Assembly: GCF_009739515.1 (NCBI RefSeq)
Contig: NZ_CP046535.1
Location: 558,001-622,000, forward strand
Length of the DNA stretch: 64,000 nt
Reading direction: 5' to 3'
Source of the DNA: Sphingomonas profundi
Lineage (GTDB): Bacteria > Pseudomonadota > Alphaproteobacteria > Sphingomonadales > Sphingomonadaceae
Of the stretch, positions 1-9,408 are shown piece by piece (the stretch's first letter is position 1; every line of letters begins with the position of its first letter). Made by a program: the position numbers and the translations under genes. Under the pieces are notes generated by a model. It saw only the letters and a program-made list of their open reading frames with translations. It was not told the DNA's origin and searched no databases.

Positions 1-125
1 ATGCCGATCTCTCCGAGGATCTGGACATCGACGAGGACGAGGAGCCGAGCCCGGACGACGATGTCGACCTGGGTGGCGACGACGATATCGGCGTGGCGAC
101 GGGCGGCGACGACGACGAGCATTGA
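1..125 (+). CDS. FYDLN acid-domain (TIGR02300-type) protein, C-terminal end only
   Basis: The window opens inside a gene whose last 40 codons are visible, in frame from base 3 to the TGA at 123-125. The tail is extremely acidic, with runs such as DEDEE, SPDDDVDLGGDDD and GGDDDEH. This pattern matches the C-terminus of the small alphaproteobacterial zinc-ribbon proteins known as TIGR02300/FYDLN acid domain proteins, whose role is not known to me. The N-terminal zinc-ribbon lies outside the window, so the call rests on composition and on the tRNA-Ala immediately downstream, an arrangement I associate with sphingomonads. Confidence 0.7.
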   Translation, partial: ADLSEDLDIDEDEEPSPDDDVDLGGDDDIGVATGGDDDEH

Positions 126-211
126 TCGACGATATGGGGTTGCGAGCGCGCCGAGCCTGATCTAAAGGGCGCGCTCTCCCGATCGTTCCAGCCGATCGGG
201 TGCGAAGGGAT

Positions 212-287
212 GGGGCCGTAGCTCAGCTGGGAGAGCGTCGCGATGGCATTGCGAAGGTCTGGGGTTCGATCCCCCACGGCTCCACCA
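212..287 (+). tRNA. tRNA-Ala (anticodon GGC)
   Basis: A complete cloverleaf can be drawn. The acceptor stem pairs GGGGCCG with CGGCTCC, followed by A and an encoded CCA. The D arm is GCTC-AGCTGGGA-GAGC. The anticodon stem is TCGCG/TGCGA around loop ATGGCAT, so the anticodon is GGC and reads GCC alanine codons. The T arm is TGGGG-TTCGATC-CCCCA. No intron or mismatch that would disable it is visible. Confidence 0.97.
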
Positions 288-747
288 TTTCACCACTGAC
301 TGCATTTGCGGCGGCGACTGGCGACGGTTTCGGCATGTGCCGGGGCGATGGAAGCGCCAGCTCGGCCTTTCGCGCGGTCCCTCTCGCGGCCCTCCCTCCT
401 CTACCTGAACGACTGGTCGAACGCGTCCTCTAGCCGGCACTGGCCGGTAATCGCGCCGGCTTCGGCGAAGTGGCGGAGCACGTCCCGCCCGCGATCGATC
501 ACCCGGGTGTCGATCGGTACGGGCTGCAGCTTCTGGCGCGCGGTGACGTAGCGGGCGACCGCCGCGGGATCCCGATGTCCTTGGCCGGCGCGTGCGGCGT
601 TTCAAGCAAGCCGACGCCCTTCGGATGCGCCGCGCAGCTCAATCGCGCAAGCCGGCGCACGGGCGGGAACACAAGCCCGCCCAGCGCGTCATCGCATTCG
701 CGCAGCCGTTGTGCGGGGATCCATGGGCCGGGACGCGAAGGGGGTCG
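288..747. other. Intergenic region between tRNA-Ala and actA
   Basis: Apart from the decayed binding-protein tail at 401-601 on the minus strand, I see no gene here. The promoter of the long respiratory operon should lie in the right half of this stretch, but no confident -35/-10 pair is recognisable. Confidence 0.5.
401..601 (-). pseudogene. Remnant of an aliphatic-sulfonate/taurine-type ABC transporter substrate-binding protein (C-terminal end)
   Basis: On the minus strand an open stretch ending in TAG (401-403) encodes about 65 residues, including AAVARYVTARQKL, PIDTRVIDRG, HFAEAGAI and a final AFDQSFR. That layout (a DPAAVARYV-type helix, then ID..VID.G..VL..FAEAGAI and ending FD.SF) is what I recognise as the C-terminus of SsuA/TauA-type periplasmic binding proteins. 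An in-frame TGA at 602-604 precedes it and there is no plausible start codon, so only the tail survives. It lies just beyond the tRNA-Ala gene, a typical site for insertion and deletion. The family assignment is from memory and moderate in strength. Confidence 0.5.
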
Positions 748-1410
748 ATGCCGCAACTTTTCCGCCCCGGCGCCAACACGCTGGCCCGCTTGGCGCTGGC
801 CGCGATCGCGATCGTACCGGCGGGGCTGCTGCTGCTGATCGCCGTGGTGACGCGATCCGGGGCGACGACCGGCGAGGGCCGCTTCGTCGAGCAGCCGGTG
901 CCGTTCAGCCACCAGCATCACGCCGGCGAACTGGCGATCGACTGCCGCTACTGCCACGCGGGCGTGGAGACGGCCGCCACCGCCAGCGTGCCCGCCACCC
1001 ATGTCTGCATGACCTGCCACTCGCAGATCTGGACCAATGCCGAGATGCTGGCGCCCGTGCGCGCAAGCCTGGCGAGCGGCCGGCCGATGGCGTGGCGGCG
1101 GGTGAACCGGCTGCCGGACTATGTGTATTTCGATCATCACGCGCACGTGAACAACGGCGTGCCCTGCGCCGCCTGCCATGGTGACGTCCGCCGCATGCCG
1201 CTCACCCGACAGGCCGCGCCGATGACGATGGGCTGGTGTCTCGATTGCCATCGCGCACCCGGCGACCGGATCGTCGCAGCCGACCGGCGCTTCGAGGCGG
1301 CGCCCTATCAGGATCGCAGCGCGGCGGACCGGCGGGCCGCCCGCGCGACGACGATCGCCATCGCCCGATCCGGCCGCAGGCTGACGGACTGTTCGACATG
1401 CCACCGATGA
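748..1410 (+). CDS. actA: Alternative Complex III subunit ActA, pentahaem cytochrome c
   Basis: A 220-residue membrane-anchored multihaem cytochrome. One N-terminal hydrophobic helix (about residues 11-32) should leave the rest in the periplasm. Five CXXCH haem-binding motifs are present: CRYCH (about 65), CMTCH (87), CAACH (140), CLDCH (164) and CSTCH (215), the number expected for ActA, which passes electrons out of the quinol-oxidising complex. The frame stays open upstream, but the ATG at 748 follows a GAAGGGGG ribosome-binding sequence and puts the anchor helix near the N-terminus. It is the first gene of the act-cox operon and overlaps actB through ATGA. Confidence 0.9.
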   Translation: MPQLFRPGANTLARLALAAIAIVPAGLLLLIAVVTRSGATTGEGRFVEQPVPFSHQHHAGELAIDCRYCHAGVETAATASVPATHVCMTCHSQIWTNAEMLAPVRASLASGRPMAWRRVNRLPDYVYFDHHAHVNNGVPCAACHGDVRRMPLTRQAAPMTMGWCLDCHRAPGDRIVAADRRFEAAPYQDRSAADRRAARATTIAIARSGRRLTDCSTCHR

Positions 1411-4108
1411 CGCCGCCGCCGATCGACCGCCGCACGCTGCTCGGCATGATCGCCGCCGGGGCGGCCGCCACGGTGGCCGGGTGCAGCAAGCCCGACGAGA
1501 CGATCCACCCGATGGTCGACCAGCCGGACGGGACGCGCCCCGGCGAGACGCGGCGCTACGCCACGGCGCTGCCGTTCGCCGGCTACGGCCGCGGCGTCAC
1601 GGGGCTGGTGGTGAACGAGCGGCCGGTGAAGCTGGAGGGCCTTGCCGCCCACCCCGCCAGCCTGGGCGCGACCGATGTGTTCACCGAGGTGTCGATCCTG
1701 GATCTCTACGATCCGCAGCGGCTGAAGGCGCCGGTCGGGCCGGCCGGCCCGTCCAGCTGGCCGGCGGCGGCGCGCGCCATGCGCGAGCGCCGGTCGGGGC
1801 AGCAAGGCGGGCGGCTGGCGCTGCTGACCGGGCGGATCACCTCGCCTACCCTGCTCGCGCGCATCGCTGCGCTGAAGGCGGTGTATCCGGGCGCGCGGCA
1901 TGTCCGCTGGGAGCCGTTCGACGACGATGCCGCGCTGGCGGGCGCCGAGGCCGCGTTCGGGCGGCGGCTCACCCTGCGCCCACGGCTGGCGGAGGCGGAC
2001 GTCATCCTGTGCCTCGATGCCGATCCGCTGGGGCCGGGGGCGGAGCAGGTGGCGCTGGCGCGGGCCTGGGCGACGCGGCGGCGGACGGGCGCGATGCCGC
2101 GGCTGTTCGCGATCGAGCCGTCACCCACCGCGACCGGCGCGATGGCGGACGCCCGCGCCGCCGCCACGCCGCGCGAGATCGCGCTGGCCTGCCGCTTCCT
2201 CCACGCCCGCCTTGCCGGCGCCGCGCCGCCGGCGCTGCCGCCGGAGGTGGAGCGCGTGTTGCTGGCGGCGGTGGCGGCGCTGGCGGCGGCGCGCGGGCGG
2301 GCGCTGGTGCTGGCGGGCGATCGGCAGCCGGCCGGGGTCCACGCCTTTGCCGCCTGGCTGAACGGGCAGCTCGGCGCGCCGATCGATCATATCGCGCCGG
2401 TCGATCCCGACCCGGCGCCGCATCGCGCCGGGCTGGCGGCACTGGCGCGCGACATGCACGCGGGCACGATCGACACGCTGATCGTGATCGACGCCAATCC
2501 CTGCTACGCGGCGCCGCCGGCCCTCCGCTTCGCCGAGGCGATGGCGCGCGTGCCGCTGACGATCGCGGCGACGCGGATGCCGGACGAGACGAGCATGCGG
2601 GCGAAGTGGCGCCTGCCGCTGTCCCACCCGCTGGAGGGCTGGCATGACTGGCGCGCGCCGGACGGCACCGCCAGCATCGCCCAGCCGCTGATCCGACCGA
2701 TGTGGGACACGCGGACGCCAAGCGACGTCGTCGACCTGCTGATCGATCCCGCCGCCGGGCCGGCCAGCTACGCGCGGGTACGGGAAACATGGGCGTCGCT
2801 GGACGCTGCCGGGTGGCGCGCGGCGGTGGCGGCGGGGATCGTGGCGGATACGGCGCGCGCGCCCGAGCCGGTGCCGGCGGCGCGGCTGGTGCTGCCGCCG
2901 GTGCCGCCGCCCGCCACGGCGATCGCGCTCACCATCGCGCCCTCGCCGGCGCTGCATGACGGGCGCTGGTCCGCCAATGCCTGGGCGCAGGAATGTCCCG
3001 ATCCGCTGACCAAGGAGGTGTGGGGATCGAGCGCGCGGATGCACCCCGACGACGTGGCGGCGCTGGCGGCCGAGGATGGCGACCTGATCCGCATCGGCCA
3101 GGGTGGCGCCGTGGTGACGCTGCCGGTGCGCGCGGTGGCCGGCCAGGCGCGGCGAACGGTGACGCTGCTGGCCGGCTATGGCCGCGACGGTGCCGGCGCC
3201 ATAGCGGACGGCATCGGCGCGAACGCCTTCGCCCTCGCCGACCACGGCCCGGTGCGGGTCGAGCGGGTGGGCACGCGGCGGCCGGTGGTGACGACGCAGC
3301 ACCAATTCGCGCTCGCCGGCGAGCTGGACAAGCTGTTTCCGGTGCTCGCGCCGCAAGCGGCCATGCCGGCGCGGCCGCCGCTGCCCTCGCTGCTGCCCAA
3401 CCCGCCCGCAAAGGGGAGCCCGCCGCGACAGTGGGCGATGGCGATCGACACGGACGTCTGCATCGGCTGCAACGCCTGCGTGGTCGCGTGCCAGGCCGAG
3501 AACAACGTGCCCGCGATCGGCCCGGCCGAGATGGCGGTGGGCCGCGACATGCATTGGCTGCGCGTCGACCGCTACGAGACGGCGCACGCCACCGGCTTTC
3601 AGCCGGTGCCATGCATGCAGTGCGAGGCGGCGCCGTGCGAGCCGGTATGCCCGGTGGAGGCATCGGTGCACGATGCGCAGGGGCTGAACGTGCAGGTGTA
3701 TAATCGCTGCGTCGGCACGCGCACTTGCCAGGCGAATTGCCCCTACAAGGTGCGCCGCTTCAACTTCCGCGACTATGCCGGCGCATCGCTGTGGGGCGAT
3801 GCGGCGGACGCATCGGTGACGGCGCAGCGCAACCCCGACGTGTCGGTGCGGGCGCGCGGCGTGATGGAGAAGTGCACCTACTGCGTGCAGCGCATCTCCG
3901 CCGCCACGCGGGACGAGGATGCCGGCGGCATGCCCGGCCCGGTCGCCACCGCCTGCCAGTCCGCCTGCCCGACGCAGGCGATCCGTTTCGGCACACTGGA
4001 CGATGCCGCGATCCGGGAGGCGCGCGCCGATCCGCGCCACTATGCGCTGCTGGAGGAGCTGGGCACCAGGCCACGCACCACCTATCTCGCGCGGCGGAAG
4101 AACGGCGG

Positions 4109-4112
<4 letters not shown>
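1407..4112 (+). CDS. actB: Alternative Complex III subunit ActB, molybdopterin-oxidoreductase-like/iron-sulfur fusion protein
   Basis: A 901-residue periplasmic subunit. The N-terminus carries a Tat-like DRRTLLG motif followed by a hydrophobic stretch ending in AGC. Residues of about 40-640 resemble the molybdopterin oxidoreductase fold but lack a recognisable cofactor ligand set, as is usual for ActB. From about residue 685 a ferredoxin-type domain has four cysteine clusters ([43 protein letters not shown]) for iron-sulfur centres that link the quinol site to the haems. The ATG at 1407 overlaps the actA stop as ATGA; an in-frame ATG at 1398 is an alternative. The stop overlaps actC. Slightly shorter than I expect for ActB (about 950-1050). 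Confidence 0.9.
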
Positions 4113-5463
<1,351 letters not shown>

Positions 5464-5467
<4 letters not shown>

Positions 5468-5979
5468 CGGCGCTCGCCATCGCCTGCTTCGACGACGAGG
5501 CGCCCTATGCGCGGGCGCGCGCCCGCCTGCTGGCGGCGGATCGGCGCATCCTGGGCGAGTGGCTGCCCTACGCGGCCGATGCGCTGGGCGACGGCGCCGG
5601 GCAGCGCCACGTGCGGCCGGTGGCGATAGCGGCCGGCGTGGCGGTGGCGGCCGGGCTGTTCGCGCTGACCGTGTGGAGCGCGGTGTGGGCCTATCCGTTC
5701 GATGCCGGCGGACGGCCGCCGTTCAGCTGGCCCGCCTTCCTGATCGCGCCGATCGAGTTCGGCGCGCTGGCGGCGGCGATCGCCGGCGTCGTGATGCTGT
5801 TCCGCAACGGCGGGCTCACGCGGCTGCACCACCCGGCCTTCGACATCGCCGAGATGCCGGGCGCGAGCCAGGGCGCCTTCGTGCTGGCGATCGGTTGCGA
5901 CGCGGGCGCGGATGCCAATGCCGTGATCGCCCTGCTGGCGGAGGCCGGCGCGACGCACAGCCGGCTGGTGACGGGATGA
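5464..5979 (+). CDS. actD: Alternative Complex III subunit ActD (DUF3341 family)
   Basis: A 171-residue protein with a short soluble N-terminus (ACFDDEAPYARARA), two hydrophobic helices (about residues 55-77 and 92-115) and a C-terminal domain containing HHPAFD and the ending that in this family follows the second helix. This matches DUF3341/ActD, a small membrane subunit of ACIII with no cofactor. Both ends overlap neighbours by four bases (ATGA), which supports the start and the operon. The position between actC and actE is the standard act order. Confidence 0.85.
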
Positions 5980-6458
5980 GGCGGGCGATGCTGCTGCTGC
6001 CGCTCCTTGTCGGCGGGTGCGACCTGTCGATGAAGGATCAGGCCAAGGGCACGGCGCAGGGCAGCGACCTGCTGTGGCCGGGCGGCCCGCCGCGACAGGC
6101 GCCGCCGGCGGGTACGATCGCGATGGACCAGCCGGCGCGGGATGCCGCGCTCGCCACGCCGCCGCCGCTGACGGCGGCGCTGATCGATCGCGGCGAGGAA
6201 CGCTACGGCATCTACTGCGCGGTGTGCCATGGCGCGGGCGGGGCGGGGGACGGTACCGTGGTGCGGCGCGGCTTCCCGCCGCCGCCATCCTTTCACGCCC
6301 GTCGCCTCGTCGCCGCGCCGGCGCGCCACATCGTCGACGTCATCACCAACGGCCACGGCATCATGTACTCCTATGCCGACCGGGTGGAGCCGGCGGACCG
6401 CTGGGCGATCGCCGCCTATGTGAAGGCGCTGCAACGCCTGCCGGAGCCGGGGCGATGA
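5976..6458 (+). CDS. actE: Alternative Complex III subunit ActE, monohaem cytochrome c lipoprotein
   Basis: A 160-residue cytochrome c. The N-terminus MRRAMLLLPLLVGGC ends in a lipobox-like cysteine, suggesting that it is anchored to the membrane as a lipoprotein facing the periplasm. One haem motif, CAVCH, is followed by a class-I cytochrome c pattern, with GIMYSYADRV supplying the likely methionine ligand. In ACIII, ActE carries electrons from the complex towards the oxidase. It overlaps both actD and actF. A second in-frame ATG at 5988 is possible but would shorten the signal peptide. Confidence 0.88.
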   Translation: MRRAMLLLPLLVGGCDLSMKDQAKGTAQGSDLLWPGGPPRQAPPAGTIAMDQPARDAALATPPPLTAALIDRGEERYGIYCAVCHGAGGAGDGTVVRRGFPPPPSFHARRLVAAPARHIVDVITNGHGIMYSYADRVEPADRWAIAAYVKALQRLPEPGR

Positions 6459-7324
6459 GCGTGGCCGGCAGCCTTGCCGCCGCCTGGCGCATCCTGTTCC
6501 TCACCGCCGGCGCGCCGGTGATCGGCGCGGTGCTGCTCGCCGCGATCGGGCGGGTCACTGGCGCAAGCTGGCAGGCGGCCATGCCGTCGCCGATCGCGCC
6601 CCGGCTGCTGATCGCCGGCGCGGCGCTGATCGGCATCGCGCAGATGGCGACGCCGCTGCCGCCGCATCTGGCCTTGTGGATGAGCCCGCTGTTCGTCGGC
6701 GTGCGGGCGGTGGTGGCGACCGGGCTGCTCGCCTTCGCCGGTGCGCGGCTGCGTGGCGGCGCGACGGTGACGGAAGCGGCGATCGTGCTGGCGCTCTACG
6801 CCGCGCTGGTGACGCCGATCGCGACCGACTGGCTGCTGGGCCACGTGCCGGGCCACGCAGTGTCGTCGGCCGGGATGATGCTGTTCGTCGAGCAGATCGC
6901 CGGCGCCTGTGCGCTCACCCTGGCGACGGGGCGCGGCGAGGCGCGGTTCCGCGCCGACATGGGCAAGCTGATGGTCGCCGCCGCGCTCGGTCTCGGCTAC
7001 CTCGCGTTCATGGATTACCTCATCATCTGGTTCGGCAACCTGCCGGCGAAGATCGGCTTCTACGCGGAACGCGACGGGGCGGCCGGCGGCGCCCTCGTCT
7101 GGGCGGCGCTGCTGCTGGGCCTCGCCGCGCCGATCGCGCTGCTGGCGACGGGGCGGCAGCGGCTGGCGGGGACGGCGGTGCTGGCGGCGCTGCTGGCGTT
7201 CAACATGTGGTGGATCGGCGGCGGCCCGCTCGCGCTGGTTCTGGTGGTGGCGCTGGCGGTGGCGGGATGGCTGGGCGTGGCCGCGCTCGTCCGCTGGCGC
7301 GGGGGGCGGTCGGCGCATGGCTGA
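6455..7324 (+). CDS. actF: Alternative Complex III subunit ActF-like membrane protein (short form)
   Basis: A 289-residue, almost entirely hydrophobic protein in the ActF position. It contains about eight to nine predicted helices and ends in a WRGGRSAHG tail. ActF in the complexes I know is an NrfD-like protein of about 400 residues with ten helices, so this copy is clearly short. Residues such as the GKLM, MDYLIIWFGNLPAKIGFY region (about 168-203) fit the conserved quinol-complex membrane subunit. There is no sign of a frameshift: it overlaps actE at the start and the next gene at the end. Assignment relies partly on gene order. Confidence 0.78.
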   Translation: MSVAGSLAAAWRILFLTAGAPVIGAVLLAAIGRVTGASWQAAMPSPIAPRLLIAGAALIGIAQMATPLPPHLALWMSPLFVGVRAVVATGLLAFAGARLRGGATVTEAAIVLALYAALVTPIATDWLLGHVPGHAVSSAGMMLFVEQIAGACALTLATGRGEARFRADMGKLMVAAALGLGYLAFMDYLIIWFGNLPAKIGFYAERDGAAGGALVWAALLLGLAAPIALLATGRQRLAGTAVLAALLAFNMWWIGGGPLALVLVVALAVAGWLGVAALVRWRGGRSAHG

Positions 7325-7607
7325 CGACGCGCCCGAGGGCTGGCGCGTGCCGCAGCGCCCGGCGATGATCGCGGCGGCGGTGGTGCCGGCGGCGCTGCTC
7401 GCTTTGGTGGCGCTGGCCGGCTGGGCGTATGAGCGCGAGATCGCGCCGCGCCGCCATGCGCCGATCACGACCTTCCCCGCGCCGGGCATCGAGACCTTCG
7501 TCCACGACGGCGCCGGCGACCCGCCCCGGCCGGAGCCGCGCCGCGCCGCCGACCCTCGCCTGGCCGCCGCGAAGCGCGCCGTCGCCGCGGGAGGATGGCC
7601 GCGATGA
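7317..7607 (+). CDS. Small single-helix membrane protein of the act-cox operon, function unknown
   Basis: A 96-residue protein with one hydrophobic helix (about residues 18-40) and a short, proline- and arginine-rich tail containing APITTFPAPGIETFVHDG. No cofactor motif is present. It overlaps actF by eight bases and is overlapped by the SCO gene, so it is probably co-translated with them. It occupies the place of ActG in some ACIII operons but is shorter than the ActG I recall, and I see no convincing similarity. An assembly or linker role between ACIII and the oxidase is inference from position only. Confidence 0.7.
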   Translation: MADDAPEGWRVPQRPAMIAAAVVPAALLALVALAGWAYEREIAPRRHAPITTFPAPGIETFVHDGAGDPPRPEPRRAADPRLAAAKRAVAAGGWPR

Positions 7608-8392
7608 TCGCGCGGGCGGCGGCCGCCATCCTCCTCGCCGCGTCCGCGCCGGCCGGGGCGGCGCTGAGCCAGGACGAGCTGGCGGTAGCCGTCGCCCGGC
7701 CGCCGGCCGCCGCTCGCCTGCCGGGCGACCTGACGTTCACCGACGTGGCCGGGCGGCGCGCCACGCTGGGCGCGATCGCGGCGGGGCGGCCGCTGGTGCT
7801 GCTGTTCGCCGACTATACCTGCGCCCACATGTGCGCGCCCGGCCTGGCGCTGACGGCGAACGCGCTGGCGCGGAGCGGGCTGGCGGCCGGGCGCGACTAT
7901 CGCGTCGCGGTGATCGGGCTCGATCCGAAGGACGGCGCAGGCGCGGCGCGCGCGATGACGGCGGGCATGCTGGCCGATCCTGCGGTGCGGCGGGTGACGA
8001 CCGTGCTGCTGGGCGACGTGCGCGCCACGGCGGCGGCCGCGCGCGCGCTCGGCTACGGCTATGCCTATGATGCGGGCAGCGACCAGTTCGCCCACGACGC
8101 GTCCGTCTACGTCTTCGCGGCCGACGGCAGGCTGTCGGCGACGCTGCCCGAACTGGGGCTGATGCCGGCGACGGTCAAGGCGGCGCTGGCCGGCGCGGTG
8201 CAGGCCGACGCGGCGCAGGCCGGCGCGGCCGAGCGGCCGGGGCTGGCCGACCGCGTGGCGCACCTGTGCTACGGCTTCGCCGCCGCGCACGGGCGCTACG
8301 GCCGGCCGATCGTGATCGGCCTGCAGGCGTCGTCGGCGCTGCTGCTGCTCGGCTTCGGCGCGTTCCTGCTGCGGCGCTGGCGCGGCGCATGA
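7604..8392 (+). CDS. SCO1/SenC-type copper chaperone for cytochrome oxidase
   Basis: A 262-residue exported protein with an N-terminal signal peptide (MIARAAAAILLAASAPAGAA). It has a thioredoxin-fold SCO domain: the copper-binding CXXXC appears as YTCAHMCAPG (about residues 68-77), and the distal histidine lies in DQFAHDASVYVFAADG. A C-terminal hydrophobic helix (about 240-258) gives a second membrane anchor. SCO proteins deliver copper to the CuA site of oxidase subunit II, and that gene follows directly with an ATGA overlap. The start at 7604 gives a clean overlap with the preceding stop; the ATG at 7595 is also in frame. Confidence 0.88.
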   Translation: MIARAAAAILLAASAPAGAALSQDELAVAVARPPAAARLPGDLTFTDVAGRRATLGAIAAGRPLVLLFADYTCAHMCAPGLALTANALARSGLAAGRDYRVAVIGLDPKDGAGAARAMTAGMLADPAVRRVTTVLLGDVRATAAAARALGYGYAYDAGSDQFAHDASVYVFAADGRLSATLPELGLMPATVKAALAGAVQADAAQAGAAERPGLADRVAHLCYGFAAAHGRYGRPIVIGLQASSALLLLGFGAFLLRRWRGA

Positions 8393-9300
8393 TCCAGGCC
8401 TCCACCTTGGCGCCACGGGTCGACGGCATCTTCTGGATGCTGACGGGGCTGTCGGTGGCGATCATGCTGCTGGTGGGTCTGCTGATCCTGATCTTCTCGT
8501 TCCGCTACCGGCGCGGCTCCAAGGCGAAGCGCGGGCCGGTGCCGGAGAAGCTCTCCGGCGAGATCGAGATCGGTTGGACGGTGGCGACGCTGTTCGTCTT
8601 CGTCTTCGTCTTCTGGTTCGCCGCCGCGCTCGATACCGAGCAGTTCGAGATCCCGAAGGACGCGATGGAGATACACGTCGTCGCCAAGCAGTGGATGTGG
8701 AAGCTGGAGCATCCGAACGGCGCGCGCGAGATCAACGCCCTGCACGTGCCCGTCGGCGTGCCGGTGAAGCTGGTGATGACGAGCCAGGACGTGATCCACA
8801 GCTTCTTCGTCCCCGCCTTCCGCACCAAGCAGGACGTGCTGCCCGGCCGCTACGTGCAGGCGTGGTTCCAGGCATCGAAGGTGGGCACCTACCACCTGTT
8901 CTGCACCGAATATTGCGGCACCGATCACAGCCGCATGATCGGCGGCATCATCGTGCAGTCGCCGGCCGACTATGCGCGCTGGTCGTCCGGCCAGCCGCAG
9001 GGTGACAGCCTGGCCGATCAGGGCGCCGGGCTGTTCGTGGCGATGGGCTGCACCGGCTGCCACGGCGGATCGGCGGTGGTGCGCGCGCCCAGCCTGGCCG
9101 GGCTGTACGGCCGCGCCGTGCCGGTGGGCGACGGCCGCTTCGTCACCGCCGACGAGGGCTATCTGCGCGACTCCATCCTGCTGCCGCAGAAGGATATCGT
9201 CGCCGGCTACGCGCCGGTGATGCCGAGCTACCAGGGGGTCGCGAGCGAGGACGATGTGGTGAAGCTGGTGGCCTATCTGAAATCGGGGAAGGTGAAGTGA
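8389..9300 (+). CDS. coxB: Cytochrome c oxidase subunit II with fused cytochrome c (caa3 type)
   Basis: A 303-residue subunit. Two N-terminal helices (about 14-40 and 63-83) are followed by the periplasmic cupredoxin domain with a KQWMWK motif and all CuA ligands: histidine in the QDVIHSFF segment, then CTEYCGTDHSRM. After about residue 205 a cytochrome c domain is fused, with CTGCHGG haem attachment and a VMPSYQG methionine region near the C-terminus. This fusion defines caa3 oxidases and supplies the electron entry point from ACIII. It overlaps the SCO gene by four bases. A GC-rich hairpin-like spacer of about 108 bases separates it from coxA. Confidence 0.95.
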   Translation: MIQASTLAPRVDGIFWMLTGLSVAIMLLVGLLILIFSFRYRRGSKAKRGPVPEKLSGEIEIGWTVATLFVFVFVFWFAAALDTEQFEIPKDAMEIHVVAKQWMWKLEHPNGAREINALHVPVGVPVKLVMTSQDVIHSFFVPAFRTKQDVLPGRYVQAWFQASKVGTYHLFCTEYCGTDHSRMIGGIIVQSPADYARWSSGQPQGDSLADQGAGLFVAMGCTGCHGGSAVVRAPSLAGLYGRAVPVGDGRFVTADEGYLRDSILLPQKDIVAGYAPVMPSYQGVASEDDVVKLVAYLKSGKVK

Positions 9301-9408
9301 GGGGCGGGCTCCGTCCGACGCCCGCGCCGCAGTCGGCACTCGCGGGGAACGGCAGGTTACGAGAAAGGTTCGGGGCGACGGTGAGGCGATCGACGACGGG
9401 AGTGTCGC

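Noticed and set aside
1236-1406. Longer ActB start upstream of 1407
   Set aside because: It would lie inside actA in another frame and destroys the Tat-like N-terminus; the ATGA overlap is the better start.
9301-9408. Terminator between coxB and coxA
   Set aside because: A GCGGGC/GCCCGC hairpin is possible, but it has no T-run and the operon clearly continues.
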